Positions 25,344 to 34,913 of a stretch of 64,000 bases of DNA are shown here, piece by piece. Every line of letters begins with the position of its first letter. The stretch's first letter is position 1. The notes beneath the pieces are model-generated. The model made no database searches and had not been told where the DNA came from. It worked only from the letters and a program-made list of their open reading frames with translations. The position numbers were made by a program, and so were the translations under genes. This stretch comes from Oscillospiraceae bacterium (lineage in GTDB: Bacteria > Bacillota > Clostridia > Saccharofermentanales > Saccharofermentanaceae), in NCBI GenBank assembly GCA_902780785.1, contig CACZGS010000012.1, positions 1 to 64,000 of the forward strand. Reading direction: 5' to 3'.

Positions 25344-26018
25344 TCAATTCGTATGTCTTCTCTTATAGTCGTCTCTGATCTCGGAGAGCATCTCGTCGGA
25401 ATCAAATGCCTTCTCCATTTCCACGGATGAGCCGCAGGCTCTGGCACAGGAGACCATCTTGGACATGACCTTGTAGTTGAGGGCTGTGCCGGCGCTGTCG
25501 CACTCGTATCTGACGGCCCTGCTCCTGTCGACGCCGAACTGGTTTGCAACGCTTACCGCGTCTATGTTCGCGCCAAGGAAGATGAACTCCCAGTGATACT
25601 TTTCCTTCTGTCTCTCGACCATCTTCTTTACCTTGTCGTAAGTGTACTGTCTGCTGGAATTTTCCATACCGTCAGTCGTGATGATGAACAGGGTCTTCTC
25701 CGGAACATCCTCTTCCCTTGCGTATTTGTGGACGTTGCCGATGTGATGGATCGCGCCTCCGACAGCATCAAGAAGCGCCGTGGAACCTCTTACGAAATAT
25801 TCCTTTTCCGTGATGGGCTCAACCTTTGCAAGAGGCACTCTGTCATGAAGGACCTCTGTCTCATTGTCGAAGAGGATCGTCGAGATAAGTGCCTCTCCTT
25901 CCTCCGTCTTCTGCTTGGCGATCATGGAGTTGTAGCCTCCTATTGTATCCTTCTCAAGTCCGCCCATTGAACCGCTGCGATCTAAGATAAATACGATCTC
26001 TGTTAATCCCTTCTTCAT
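25344..26018 (-). CDS. stand-alone vWA domain protein
   Basis: A 224-residue cytoplasmic vWA protein. The MIDAS is complete: ILDRSGSMGG (Asp-x-Ser-x-Ser, about 12-16), Thr in RGSTALLDA, and Asp in ITTDGMENSS. There is no signal peptide or membrane helix. Similar single-domain proteins occur near tellurite-resistance or macro-domain genes; here a macro-domain gene is 3 kb away but not adjacent. Role unknown. SD GAGGA precedes ATG 26018. Confidence 0.88.
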   Translation of the reverse strand: MKKGLTEIVFILDRSGSMGGLEKDTIGGYNSMIAKQKTEEGEALISTILFDNETEVLHDRVPLAKVEPITEKEYFVRGSTALLDAVGGAIHHIGNVHKYAREEDVPEKTLFIITTDGMENSSRQYTYDKVKKMVERQKEKYHWEFIFLGANIDAVSVANQFGVDRSRAVRYECDSAGTALNYKVMSKMVSCARACGSSVEMEKAFDSDEMLSEIRDDYKRRHTN

Positions 26019-26280
26019 TTCCGTATCCTCGCTTTCCGCCGCCTTATCTGCGGCAATCTTTGTTTGTTGTCAGCCTGCCGTTATTCCTTGCGGCTACTGT
26101 TGCTTTGTGGCTTCAGTATAGGTGGGATGAAGGGGTCCGGGGTCGCTTTGGAAGCGACATTTTCGGGATGCGAAAACCAAGCAAATCCGCGCATTCACGC
26201 TCATTTGCCGTAACAAAACCTTACTTTGGGACGGATGTTGTATAATAATTAAGCATATTACTTGAGGGATGGTAATTAGG
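26019..26280. promoter_or_regulatory. divergent intergenic region
   Basis: Holds a GTCGCTT/AAGCGAC hairpin (about 26141-26157) and a plus-strand -10 TATAAT (26241-26246) for the following lipoprotein gene. No gene or further repeat was seen. Confidence 0.4.
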
Positions 26281-28647
26281 GTGATACATGCAAAGAAGGC
26301 TGTGGCGCTTATTTTGGCGCTTGCTTTTTCTCTCGGAGCCGCAAGCTGTAAGAAGAAAAAGGAAGATCCGGAAAAGGACTTGAACGCCTGGTTTGATTCA
26401 AAGACCATAGACATTGAGCTTCCGTACAACGAGGCTGATTATAACCAGCTCAACTCCAGCTTTGTCGGCATCGTTAAAGACAAGGCCATTGTCCACGTCA
26501 ATTACTCAAAGCCCTATCCCAATGATTTCGATTATGAACATGATGATCCCTCCCCCTATCAGGGCGACACATTTGAGATATACGATCTCGAAGGAAGGCA
26601 TCAAAAGACCTACAATCTGAGAAATATCGGCCTCAAGTCGGAAGGTCTGGGTAATATGCAGTGCGAGCCCCGTGTATCAGGCGATTATGTCGTTATCCCT
26701 TGGGACTATTTTGACGGTAAGAACGGAACCAGGTTCACGGCCGTTTTTTTCGATCCCGAAGCAGGAAAGGTCATAAATTCATACGAGAAACAGCTGTCAT
26801 CCGCGTATCTTACGAACTACACGTGTTCCGGCGGATATGGCGTTTTTGCTTTTGGTAAATACGACATCAACTGCATGGATATGGATATCGTGTATGAGGG
26901 AAAGCTCTCTAAGACGATCTCTTTCACCAACGCGGACATCAATTGGCAGACGACTTTCCCGATGCTCGATATGGGAGATGCAAAGATCCTTCTTCCCTAC
27001 ATGAAGTCAGCATCAACATCCTGGGGCATCGACGGATATTTCATCATCGACCTGAGGACTGCGACTTACGAGAAGTTCGAGGAAGACTTAAGCTGGCTCT
27101 GCAACACGACTACGATATACAACGCTTCTTTTGTCGGAGACACCGGAATGACCATAGCCGATGAAGACGGCCTCAACCTGGTCGATTTTGCCGGAAAGAA
27201 GCTCGAAAGGCTCCTTAATTACGACAGATGCAACGCGAACCTGTATCTTTTGAGCAGACTTAAGCTCTACAGCAGCGAGAATGACAGATATGTATTCGGC
27301 GGCAGCGTTTACAGGGAGAATTACGTTGACAACGTGAACACGTCGAAGATCATTATCCTGGAAAAGGCCGCTGAGGATCCCAACGCAGGAAAAACTGAGC
27401 TCAAGCTCGCGTCTTTTGACCCTCTTGATTACACCACAGCAGAAGCTGTATGCAGGTTCAATCAGGAGAGCACCGAATACCGCGTGATCTTCGATTCCAG
27501 ATACTATCTCTCGAAGTATAACGACGACAGCAACGAACCGGACTGGAAGGTAAAAGGCTTTAAGTCGGAACAGGCCATGTTCGACCAGATGAAGGTCGAT
27601 ATCCTGGCAGGAGACGGGCCTGACCTCATCATGAACGGATCGTATTTCACGTCATCTTTTGAGGGAATGCTGTTTGCACCTCTGACGGAGGATATCAGTT
27701 ACGACGGCTGCTTTGATAATGTTTTCGAGGCCTCGAAAATAGCAGGCAACATCTATACCGTACCGCTGTCGTTCCACGTATCGGGAATCGTATGCGACTC
27801 GGCATTTATACGCGAGAGGCAGAAGGGCTTTACTTACAGTGAATACAGCAAATTCGTATCTTCGGTATGTAACGGCAAAGACCCGATAACTTATGATCCC
27901 ATCAATTATTTCCTCTTGAACTACAGCCTGAAGGCTAACGAATATGTTTACGCAGGATACGTGCCTGATTTTAACGAGAAGAAATTCAAGGATCTCGCAA
28001 CTTTCGTCAACGGAATGGTCCATTATTCAACGCCTGCCGAATATACTGATGAGGTTGTCGTTAATCCGATCAGTGACGACATTCATGCCGTCTTATACAC
28101 ATTCAGCAACACTAATTCGTATTTCTCATTTTTCAATGCCAGAAATACCGACACCGTTGTTCTCGGCCTTCCGGCTGAAGATGCGACAGGACCTTATATC
28201 AGCATAATCAACTCGATCGCGGTATCTTCCGCATCGAAGAACAAGGCCGGATGCGTTGCTTTTATTAACCTTCTTCTGTCCGATGAGATGCAGCTAAGTT
28301 ATGCGGAGTCGGGCTTCAGCATTCCGGTAAACGTTAATGCATATAACGAGTCATCGATGGAACAGCTCAGGCTCTATAATGCTGCGAGAAAGCAGTATAC
28401 CGAGATGGGCTTTTCCGAAGAAGACCTGCGTAATATGGGGTATGCGACAAACGCAATGCAGAAGGACATCACAAACTTTGAGGATGTCATCCGCTCTGCT
28501 GAAGTATCTTACAGATACGATCCGACGGTAGCCTTGATCCTTCGTGAAGAACTGGCTGCGTATTTCGAAGGCCAGAAAACACTGGGCCAATCCATTCCGG
28601 TGATCAACAGCAGAGTGCGCACGTATCTGGCCGAGAATAACGGCTGA
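26281..28647 (+). CDS. large extracellular solute-binding-like lipoprotein
   Basis: About 788 residues. Signal peptide with lipobox AASC followed by a Lys-rich stretch. The first 370 residues look like a beta-rich, propeller-like domain (repeated strand pairs, no firm family). The C-terminal 400 resemble ABC binding proteins of the extracellular family 1 type: ILAGDGPDLIMNGSY, FINLLLSDEMQLSYAESGFS, IPVN. GTG 26281 is preferred since GAGGG (26264-26268) directly abuts the in-frame ATG 26269; the latter would add four residues. No permease genes are adjacent. It is followed by a kinase-like gene 16 bp on. Confidence 0.8.
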   Translation: MIHAKKAVALILALAFSLGAASCKKKKEDPEKDLNAWFDSKTIDIELPYNEADYNQLNSSFVGIVKDKAIVHVNYSKPYPNDFDYEHDDPSPYQGDTFEIYDLEGRHQKTYNLRNIGLKSEGLGNMQCEPRVSGDYVVIPWDYFDGKNGTRFTAVFFDPEAGKVINSYEKQLSSAYLTNYTCSGGYGVFAFGKYDINCMDMDIVYEGKLSKTISFTNADINWQTTFPMLDMGDAKILLPYMKSASTSWGIDGYFIIDLRTATYEKFEEDLSWLCNTTTIYNASFVGDTGMTIADEDGLNLVDFAGKKLERLLNYDRCNANLYLLSRLKLYSSENDRYVFGGSVYRENYVDNVNTSKIIILEKAAEDPNAGKTELKLASFDPLDYTTAEAVCRFNQESTEYRVIFDSRYYLSKYNDDSNEPDWKVKGFKSEQAMFDQMKVDILAGDGPDLIMNGSYFTSSFEGMLFAPLTEDISYDGCFDNVFEASKIAGNIYTVPLSFHVSGIVCDSAFIRERQKGFTYSEYSKFVSSVCNGKDPITYDPINYFLLNYSLKANEYVYAGYVPDFNEKKFKDLATFVNGMVHYSTPAEYTDEVVVNPISDDIHAVLYTFSNTNSYFSFFNARNTDTVVLGLPAEDATGPYISIINSIAVSSASKNKAGCVAFINLLLSDEMQLSYAESGFSIPVNVNAYNESSMEQLRLYNAARKQYTEMGFSEEDLRNMGYATNAMQKDITNFEDVIRSAEVSYRYDPTVALILREELAAYFEGQKTLGQSIPVINSRVRTYLAENNG

Positions 28648-28663
28648 GCATAAGGGGGATAAT

Positions 28664-29362
28664 ATGGAATTTGACGGAAGCCAAGTCCTGATAGGCCGTG
28701 GTGCCCAGGCAGATGTTTACAAGTATCAGGGATACGCATATAAGGTCTACAAACCCACGTATCCTGAAGAGTGGATCCGCTTTGAGATCTCGCAGCAGGA
28801 AACGGTAGTAAACTTGGGCCTTTGCGACATCCGTTATTATGTCACTTCAGACCCGCACGTTATCCGCATGGATCTGATCGAAGGCATCGAACTCGAGAAG
28901 AAAGTCCTTGAAGGTTATCTCGAAGGATTCAATCTGCTCTGTGATGCTTTTCGAAAAGTACATCAGGCGAAGATACCTGCAGAAGGTATCAACATGCCGC
29001 GCCTGATAGATGCGGCCGCCCTTTTCCTGACGGATGAAGAGAAGGATAAGATCCTTCCGGTCATCTCACGCCTGTCTGAAAAATACGAGCCATGCGTATG
29101 CCATCTGGACATGCATTTCCTTAACATCATGATGCCGAACGACGGCTCTGAATATAAGATCATCGACTGGATGAACGCGAGGATCGCGCCGCCTGTATTT
29201 GACTATGCCAGAACTTATGTGATCTTCGATGAATTCTCACAGGAAGGCCTTGCTCTCTATAAACAAGCGATTGCACCAGACATCGGATCCTTAGGCATCA
29301 CAGATGAAGATTTTAAGGATGCCGTAATGGTTTGCTCGATCCTCAGACACCACGAGAAATAA
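28664..29362 (+). CDS. APH/choline-kinase-like phosphotransferase
   Basis: Small kinase-fold protein of 232 residues. It has a Gly-loop-like GRGAQADVYKY (12-22), a Lys in YAYKVYK, catalytic HLDMHFLNIM (Asp near 147, Asn near 152) and metal-binding IIDWMNA (DxD/DFG equivalent). This is the aminoglycoside/choline kinase superfamily; substrate unknown. SD GGGGG sits before ATG 28664, and the gene is probably co-transcribed with the lipoprotein upstream. It ends 11 bases from the convergent macro gene. Confidence 0.85.
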   Translation: MEFDGSQVLIGRGAQADVYKYQGYAYKVYKPTYPEEWIRFEISQQETVVNLGLCDIRYYVTSDPHVIRMDLIEGIELEKKVLEGYLEGFNLLCDAFRKVHQAKIPAEGINMPRLIDAAALFLTDEEKDKILPVISRLSEKYEPCVCHLDMHFLNIMMPNDGSEYKIIDWMNARIAPPVFDYARTYVIFDEFSQEGLALYKQAIAPDIGSLGITDEDFKDAVMVCSILRHHEK

Positions 29363-29373
29363 GTCTTTCCGGC

Positions 29374-30561
29374 TTAACCCAGGAGCGGCTCGTTATGTTC
29401 GTATAAAGCGAGATTTATAGTCATGATCTCGTATACCTGATTCTCGATGAAATACTGCACGATAAGGTCGGTCTTGCTCGACGGCGAGAACGCATATCCG
29501 GCGCGGCCCAGGAAGTCCTTTGCCTCATCGATGTTGAGCTTTAATGCAAGAGCAAAAGCAAGTGCTGTTCTCTTCTTCGGAACATAATCCTTGTCTGTCC
29601 TGATCTTCGAGAAATGCTTTCTGTCGACATTCGCACGCTTATATACATCGACATCGGTATAACCCTTCTCATCGATAAGACGCAAAAGGCTCTGCGACCA
29701 TGTCTCCGTAAGGTTCTTCATTACGTCATCAAGCGATCTCTGTTTGGGAACAGCCGCCATTGATGAAGCTGCCGCGTATGCTGCTGCAGCGGGCGCTTCT
29801 GCCGCACTGCGCGCTTCCATATGGAATGTGTTACGCTTGCCGCGGACGCCTCTTAAGTGGTCAGCAAATCTTGGTTTTTCCTCATCCTGGGAATACTCTT
29901 CCAAAGCCTTTTCTTCAGCATCTTCGCATGCTTCAAAAGCTTCATCTCTTACGGCTCCGAATGCTCCCGCATCCGGTGCCGCGCCGCAAACGGCAGCGCC
30001 TGCAAAACCGTATTCTTCATCGAGCCTGTTCTCCACATAATGCTCGTCGATATATTCGTTAATTCCGGCGAATATCCTGCCTGATAATTCGAATGATTCG
30101 TTATCGAAAACAACGAGTGTTATATCAAGTTCGTAATCCGCAAGAAAACTGCTGAATACTGATGTCGCGATGATCAGAGCATCTGCTTTGGGGAAGCCGT
30201 AAACACCTGTTGAGATAAGAGGAAATGCGATGCTCTCGATGTTAAGTTCGATGGCTTTCTTAAGGCAGTTCTCATAGCATTTTCTGACTATGTCTTTCTC
30301 GCCTTTATCACCGCCGTTCCATACGGGTCCGACGGTATGGAAAATGTATTTTGCGTTAAGATCGAATGCGGGCGTTACAGCCACTTCGCCTTCTGCTATC
30401 GGGCCTATCTTCTCGCGCTCTTTAAGGAGCTTATCTGCACCTGCAGCCTGATAGACAGCGGCATCGGTTCCTGCCATAAATGTAGGCTCCGGATTAGCCG
30501 TGTTTACGATAGCGTCTGCGGTTATTTTTGTAATGTCATTTCGTACGATCTGAAAAGCCAT
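29374..30561 (-). CDS. macro domain protein with C-terminal helical domain
   Basis: Residues 1-170 are a macro (Appr-1''-p) domain: DAIVNTANPEPTFMAGTDAA, then VAVTPAF, IFHTVGPVW and PLISTGVYGFP are the ADP-ribose-binding loops. A Glu/Ala-rich linker (about 185-290) leads to a helical C-terminal domain of about 100 residues, with LIDEKGYTDVDVYKRANVDR and SKIRTDKDY, which resembles a helix-turn-helix. Likely removes or reads ADP-ribose; target unknown. SD AAGGTG precedes ATG 30561. Confidence 0.9.
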   Translation of the reverse strand: MAFQIVRNDITKITADAIVNTANPEPTFMAGTDAAVYQAAGADKLLKEREKIGPIAEGEVAVTPAFDLNAKYIFHTVGPVWNGGDKGEKDIVRKCYENCLKKAIELNIESIAFPLISTGVYGFPKADALIIATSVFSSFLADYELDITLVVFDNESFELSGRIFAGINEYIDEHYVENRLDEEYGFAGAAVCGAAPDAGAFGAVRDEAFEACEDAEEKALEEYSQDEEKPRFADHLRGVRGKRNTFHMEARSAAEAPAAAAYAAASSMAAVPKQRSLDDVMKNLTETWSQSLLRLIDEKGYTDVDVYKRANVDRKHFSKIRTDKDYVPKKRTALAFALALKLNIDEAKDFLGRAGYAFSPSSKTDLIVQYFIENQVYEIMTINLALYEHNEPLLG

Positions 30562-30588
30562 GGTTCACCTTATCCTGAGTTATTCAAC

Positions 30589-30629
30589 GTGACGTTAGTC
30601 ACTAAAATTTCCTTGACGCATATATTATA
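30589..30629 (-). promoter_or_regulatory. macro gene promoter with GTGAC-N4-GTCAC dyad
   Basis: Minus-strand -10 TATAAT (plus 30624-30629). A dyad GTGAC (30589-30593) and GTCAC (30598-30602) lies just downstream of the predicted start site, a usual repressor position. Confidence 0.45.
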
Positions 30630-30850
30630 TCCCACGTCTTCACGATCGTTCAAAATAAGGCATTTTCAAAAGTGACAAACATGTAAGGAATTGGTAAGCA
30701 GAATGAATGGAGCGGAATCTTAACTGAATCTATACTGTTAGCGTGAAAGAAAGTACCGGAAACAGCAAACGCAGTAAAGACGGGCTTTTCGCGCACTTTG
30801 AAACGTTGAAAGATAATGTTACGCCTCATTCTGCACGAAAAATTGCCTCA

Positions 30851-30908
30851 ATCTTAAGGAAATCTTAAGGTTTTCGACACTTCAATTTAATGAAGTCTGT
30901 GTAATAAT
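30851..30908 (+). promoter_or_regulatory. glycosyltransferase promoter with 11-bp direct repeats
   Basis: ATCTTAAGG occurs at 30851-30859 and 30862-30870, an 11-bp period as bound by OmpR/PhoB-type regulators. A TTCAAT (30881-30886) and AATAAT (30903-30908) pair at 16 bp follows. The rest of 30630-30850 holds nothing recognisable. Confidence 0.5.
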
Positions 30909-30930
30909 GTGTCGCGGGGAGAACAAGACT

Positions 30931-32241
30931 ATGGAAACGATCAGAATCATTAATTTCATCATCACAGCGATCTTTGCGGTCTGCTATTCATATCAGTTCC
31001 TGTACGTCCCGGTATCACTCTGGTTCCAGGGCCGTGACAAGAGACATATGAAGAATGCAAAAGCAGAAGCTGACAACGAACTTTGCGAGAGACATCTCAA
31101 GCGTTACGCAGTGCTCATCAGTGCACGTAATGAAGAGAACGTAATCGGACAGCTCATCGACAGTATCAACAACCAGACATACAAGGGTGAGATCACGACC
31201 TTCGTAATGGCGGACAACTGCACCGATAACACATACGGTGTCGCTGTCGACCACGGCGCAGTCGCTTACACAAGAAAATCTGCGAAGTACATCGGCAAGG
31301 GTTATGCTATCGAGATGCTCTTGAAGCACATCAAGTACGATTACCCGCTCGGGTTTGACGGATATTTTGTTTTCGATGCAGACAACATCTTATCACCCAC
31401 ATATATCGAGGAAATGCACAAGTGCCATCTCGCAGGAAACGACGCGATCACATCTTACCGCGCTACAAAGAATTACGGCGATAACTGGATCAGCTCAGGC
31501 TACGGTCTCTGGTTCCTCCGTGAATCTATGTATCTCAACTATTCACGCTACAGACTCGGTGCTTCTGCCGCTATCTCAGGCACAGGCTTCTTCTTCTCTG
31601 ACAGCGTACTCGAAGATATCGGCGGCTGGCCGTTCCACCTTCTTACAGAGGATATCGAATTCACGATCAACCGCGTATGCAAGGGCAGAAAGATCGCCTT
31701 CTGCAGAAGCGCAGTTTTCTACGACGAGCAGCCTACATCACTTAAGCAGTCCGTAACTCAGCGTATGCGCTGGGCAAGAGGTTATCTCCAGGTCTTCCAG
31801 AAGTATGGAAAAGACTTGATCTACGAGATGTTCCACGGTAATTTCTCTGCATTCGACATGACGATGAACATCATGCCGGCATTCATCCTTACCGCCCTCT
31901 CGATCTTATGTAACCTCGCTTACGGCATCATCGGCGCGGTCACCGGAAATGACATCATGATCGCAATCTGGTCAATGGGCGAGACTGTATTCAACGCATG
32001 CGCCATGCTCTTCGGCCTCGGCGTCATCACACTCATCACAGAGTGGAAGAATATTCACGCAGGAACAGCAAGAAAGCTCTTCTCAGTATTCTCCTTCCCG
32101 CTCTTTATGCTCACATATATTCCAATCGCATTTGCAGCCCTCTTCGTTAACCCCGGTTGGAAACCGATTCAGCACAAAGCCACCACATCTTCTCTCAGTG
32201 CTGAATTCGCGCAAAGACAAACGAGCAGGAAGATATCTTGA
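30931..32241 (+). CDS. membrane family 2 glycosyltransferase
   Basis: A processive GT2 of about 436 residues. An N-terminal helix (2-25) is followed by the GT-A domain: LISARNEENVI, nucleotide-sugar Asp in ADNCTDNT, FDADN (DxD), acceptor/base TEDIEF and QRMRWARGYL (QxxRW), then three or four C-terminal helices. ATG 30931 is chosen because GGGGAG (30916-30921) precedes it. The pattern fits beta-linked polysaccharide synthesis such as N-acetylglucosaminyl transfer; product unknown. Confidence 0.92.
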   Translation: METIRIINFIITAIFAVCYSYQFLYVPVSLWFQGRDKRHMKNAKAEADNELCERHLKRYAVLISARNEENVIGQLIDSINNQTYKGEITTFVMADNCTDNTYGVAVDHGAVAYTRKSAKYIGKGYAIEMLLKHIKYDYPLGFDGYFVFDADNILSPTYIEEMHKCHLAGNDAITSYRATKNYGDNWISSGYGLWFLRESMYLNYSRYRLGASAAISGTGFFFSDSVLEDIGGWPFHLLTEDIEFTINRVCKGRKIAFCRSAVFYDEQPTSLKQSVTQRMRWARGYLQVFQKYGKDLIYEMFHGNFSAFDMTMNIMPAFILTALSILCNLAYGIIGAVTGNDIMIAIWSMGETVFNACAMLFGLGVITLITEWKNIHAGTARKLFSVFSFPLFMLTYIPIAFAALFVNPGWKPIQHKATTSSLSAEFAQRQTSRKIS

Positions 32242-32250
32242 TATTAGGAA

Positions 32251-32279
32251 ACGCGGTACCGTAGGGTGCCGCGTTTTTT
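32251..32279 (+). terminator. intrinsic terminator
   Basis: ACGCGGTACC pairs with GGTGCCGCGT (one G-U) around a short loop, followed by T6, 9 bp after the glycosyltransferase stop. Confidence 0.85.
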
Positions 32280-32310
32280 GTTGCTTTTTCAAGTGTGCGA
32301 AAAACTTGTC

Positions 32311-32475
32311 TTACGACGGGCACCTGCTCCTGCATTTCGCGCAGTCGCCGCAGCAGGATGAACCCTTCTTCTTACGCCGTACCGCAAGTATGACGGCACC
32401 GGCAATAACTGCTGCTATTACAGCGATCAGAATGATATCTACAGGCCTCCATGTGATTGCCGCAAGAGTCATCAT
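32311..32475 (-). CDS. FeoB-associated Cys-rich membrane protein
   Basis: A 54-residue protein: one membrane helix (about 13-31), basic RRKKK and a C-terminal cluster CCGDCAKCRSRC. This is the small Cys-rich family found beside feoB in Firmicutes, probably handling ferrous iron in the membrane. The start is ATG 32475, overlapping the feoAB stop as ATGA, with SD GGGAGG six bases before it; the longer in-frame extension lies within feoB. Confidence 0.88.
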   Translation of the reverse strand: MMTLAAITWRPVDIILIAVIAAVIAGAVILAVRRKKKGSSCCGDCAKCRSRCPS

Positions 32476-34832
32476 AAGAGACCTCCCGTGCATAAGAGAA
32501 CTATGATCCTGAACAGGAAGCAGACGATCCATGCGAGGATGCACTGCCAGAGAACTACTGCGACTGCCCACTTCCAGCCGAGCTCGCGCTTGATCGATGC
32601 GATCGCTGCAACGCAGGGCGTGTAAAGGAGGCTGAAGATAAGGAGCGTGCCGGCTTCGAGAACGCCTAAGACTGCGGTGATTCCGCCTTCAGCACCGAAG
32701 AGGACTTCGAGTACCGATACGACGCTCTCTTTTGCCATGAATCCGCTGATAAGTGAAGTTACTATACGCCAGTCACCAAGGCCCAGAGGCTGCATTATAG
32801 GCGCGATAAATCCTGCGATCAGGGCCATTATGCTCTGATGCGAATCTGTTACGAGATTGAATCTTGTGTCAAAGCTCTGGAGGAACCAGACAACGACAGT
32901 CGCGATAAGGATTACGGAGAAGGCCTTCTGGAGGAAGTCCTTTGCCTTTTCCCACATAAGCTGGAGCGTGCTCCTGATGGAAGGAAGCCTGTAGTTAGGA
33001 AGCTCCATTACAAACGGTGCAGCTTCGCCCTTGAAGAGGACTTTCTTGTACAGGAATGCTATTAGGATTCCGATCACGATGCTCAAAAGATAAAGGCCCG
33101 TCATTATAAGGCCGCCCTTGCCCGGGAAGAATGAACTTACGAAGAATGCGTAGATCGGAAGCTTCGCAGTGCAGCTCATGAAAGGCGTCAGGATGACCGT
33201 CATCTTACGGTCTCTGTCGGAAGGCAGTGTTCTCGTCGACATGACTGCAGGAACCGTGCATCCGAAGCCGATAAGAAGCGGCACGATCGAACGGCCGGAA
33301 AGGCCTATCTTACGGAGAAGTTTGTCCATGAAGAACGCGATCCTCGCGATGTATCCGCTGTCCTCAAGAAGTGAGAGGAAGAAGAACATTACGACGACGA
33401 TCGGCAGGAAGCTCAGTACGCTTCCGACGCCCTCGAAAATACCGTCTATTATCAGGCTGTGTATAACATCATTTACGCCCGCTTTTGTGAGCGCTTTCTC
33501 AGTGAGATTTGTCAGGATATCGATGCCCTGTTCCAGAAGCCACTGGAGGCCCGCACCGATTACGTTAAACGTAAGGAAGAACACAAGTCCCATTATGAGA
33601 ATGAAGATCGGGATTGCAGTGAATTTGCCTGTGAGGATCCTGTCGATCCTCTCGGATCTTGCGCGTTCTTTGGACTCTTTGGGCTTTACGACAGCCCTCT
33701 TGCAGAGTGACATGATGTAAGAAAACCTCATGTCTGCTACAGCAGCCGAAGGATCAAGTCCTGACTGCTGTTCAAGCTTTACTCGGATGTGCTCCAAGAG
33801 ATCTTTCTCGTTATCGTCGAGCTGGAGCTTCTCAAGGATCAGGGGGTCGCCTTCCAATGCTTTGCATGCTGCAAATCTTAAAGGCAGACCGCACCTTTCA
33901 GCGTTGTCATCGACAATATGCTCGACCGCGTGGATCGAAGAGTGGACGGGACTGCCGTCGGGGCAGAAGTCCTGCTCCAAAGGTTTCTCGCAGTATTTTG
34001 CGATATGAAGCGCGTGGGTTATGAGCTCGCCGATACCCTGGTTCTTTGCAGCGGAGATCGGAACGACAGGAACACCCAGGATATGCTCCATTAAGTTGAT
34101 ATCGACTGAGCCGCCGTTGCCGGTAAGCTCGTCCATCATGTTGAGGGCGACGACTACAGGACGGTCAGTCTCAAGAAGCTGCATCGTGAGATACAGATTA
34201 CGCTCTATGTTTGTTGAATCGACGATGTTGATTATCGCATCGGGCTTGTTATCGAGAACGAAGTCACGGGATACGATCTCCTCCTTGGAATAAGGAGACA
34301 TCGAATAGATGCCCGGAAGGTCCGTGATCACTGTATTCGGGTGGCCGATTATCGCGCCGTCCTTACGGTCTACCGTAACGCCCGGGAAGTTTCCGACGTG
34401 CTGGTTTGAGCCCGTCAGACGGTTAAATAACGTGGTCTTTCCGCTGTTCTGGTTTCCTACGAGCGCGAAGGTCAGAACGTGGTCATCCGGAAGAGGATTC
34501 TCTGTCTTCTTGTCGTGGTGGACACCCGGCTCACCGAGATTAGGGTGCGCGACCTTTGATTTACGCTTTTTGGAGTCCTGCGCAGCGATCTCCTCAGTGG
34601 CCTTCTTATCGATCTTTGTAACAGCGATCTTGTGCGCGTCATCAAGTCTTAAGGTAAGTTCATAGCCGTGGATGCTGACTTCAACGGGGTCGCCCATCGG
34701 AGCAAACTTTACGATCGTTATCTCTGCGCCCGGAATGATGCCCATGTCGAGAAAATGCTGACGCAGCGCACCTTCGCCTCCGACGGTGTTGACTACGCAG
34801 CTCTCCCCTGCCTTGAGCTGGCCCAGATTCAT
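32472..34832 (-). CDS. feoB: ferrous iron transporter, FeoA-FeoB fusion
   Basis: About 786 residues. Residues 1-75 form a FeoA SH3-like domain (MNLGQLKAGESC, FLDMGIIPGAEI), then a FeoB GTPase (G1 GNQNSGKTTLFN, G3 DLPGIYS, G4 NMMD), then the transmembrane Gate regions (PLLIGFGCTVPAVMSTRTL is the conserved Cys-containing motif) and C-terminal helices. It imports Fe2+ across the membrane. ATG 34832 is chosen: SD AAGGAAA eight bases ahead and it begins the FeoA fold; the longer frame to 34958 reads through the promoters. Two iron-type operators precede it. Confidence 0.94.
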   Translation of the reverse strand: MNLGQLKAGESCVVNTVGGEGALRQHFLDMGIIPGAEITIVKFAPMGDPVEVSIHGYELTLRLDDAHKIAVTKIDKKATEEIAAQDSKKRKSKVAHPNLGEPGVHHDKKTENPLPDDHVLTFALVGNQNSGKTTLFNRLTGSNQHVGNFPGVTVDRKDGAIIGHPNTVITDLPGIYSMSPYSKEEIVSRDFVLDNKPDAIINIVDSTNIERNLYLTMQLLETDRPVVVALNMMDELTGNGGSVDINLMEHILGVPVVPISAAKNQGIGELITHALHIAKYCEKPLEQDFCPDGSPVHSSIHAVEHIVDDNAERCGLPLRFAACKALEGDPLILEKLQLDDNEKDLLEHIRVKLEQQSGLDPSAAVADMRFSYIMSLCKRAVVKPKESKERARSERIDRILTGKFTAIPIFILIMGLVFFLTFNVIGAGLQWLLEQGIDILTNLTEKALTKAGVNDVIHSLIIDGIFEGVGSVLSFLPIVVVMFFFLSLLEDSGYIARIAFFMDKLLRKIGLSGRSIVPLLIGFGCTVPAVMSTRTLPSDRDRKMTVILTPFMSCTAKLPIYAFFVSSFFPGKGGLIMTGLYLLSIVIGILIAFLYKKVLFKGEAAPFVMELPNYRLPSIRSTLQLMWEKAKDFLQKAFSVILIATVVVWFLQSFDTRFNLVTDSHQSIMALIAGFIAPIMQPLGLGDWRIVTSLISGFMAKESVVSVLEVLFGAEGGITAVLGVLEAGTLLIFSLLYTPCVAAIASIKRELGWKWAVAVVLWQCILAWIVCFLFRIIVLLCTGGLL

Positions 34833-34880
34833 GCCTGTTTCCTTAGCTTCGATCACGGAAATATCCTCTTTTCGCGCACC

Positions 34881-34909
34881 ATTATAGTTAGCCGTTGCTA
34901 ACACGTCAA
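34881..34909 (-). promoter_or_regulatory. feoAB promoter P2 with operator in spacer
   Basis: Minus strand TTGACG (plus 34904-34909), 17-bp spacer, TATAAT (plus 34881-34886). The spacer contains GTTAGC-N4-GCTAAC (34887-34902), a DtxR/IdeR-like palindrome. A repressor bound here would block the polymerase directly. Confidence 0.8.
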
Positions 34910-34913
34910 CCGA

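Noticed and set aside
26130..26165. Riboswitch or terminator at the GTCGCTT hairpin
   Set aside because: Only a 7-bp stem with four Ts; no known riboswitch core seen.
32476..32571. Longer N-terminus for the FeoB-associated Cys-rich protein
   Set aside because: It lies inside feoB and has no SD; the ATGA overlap with GGGAGG fixes the start at 32475.
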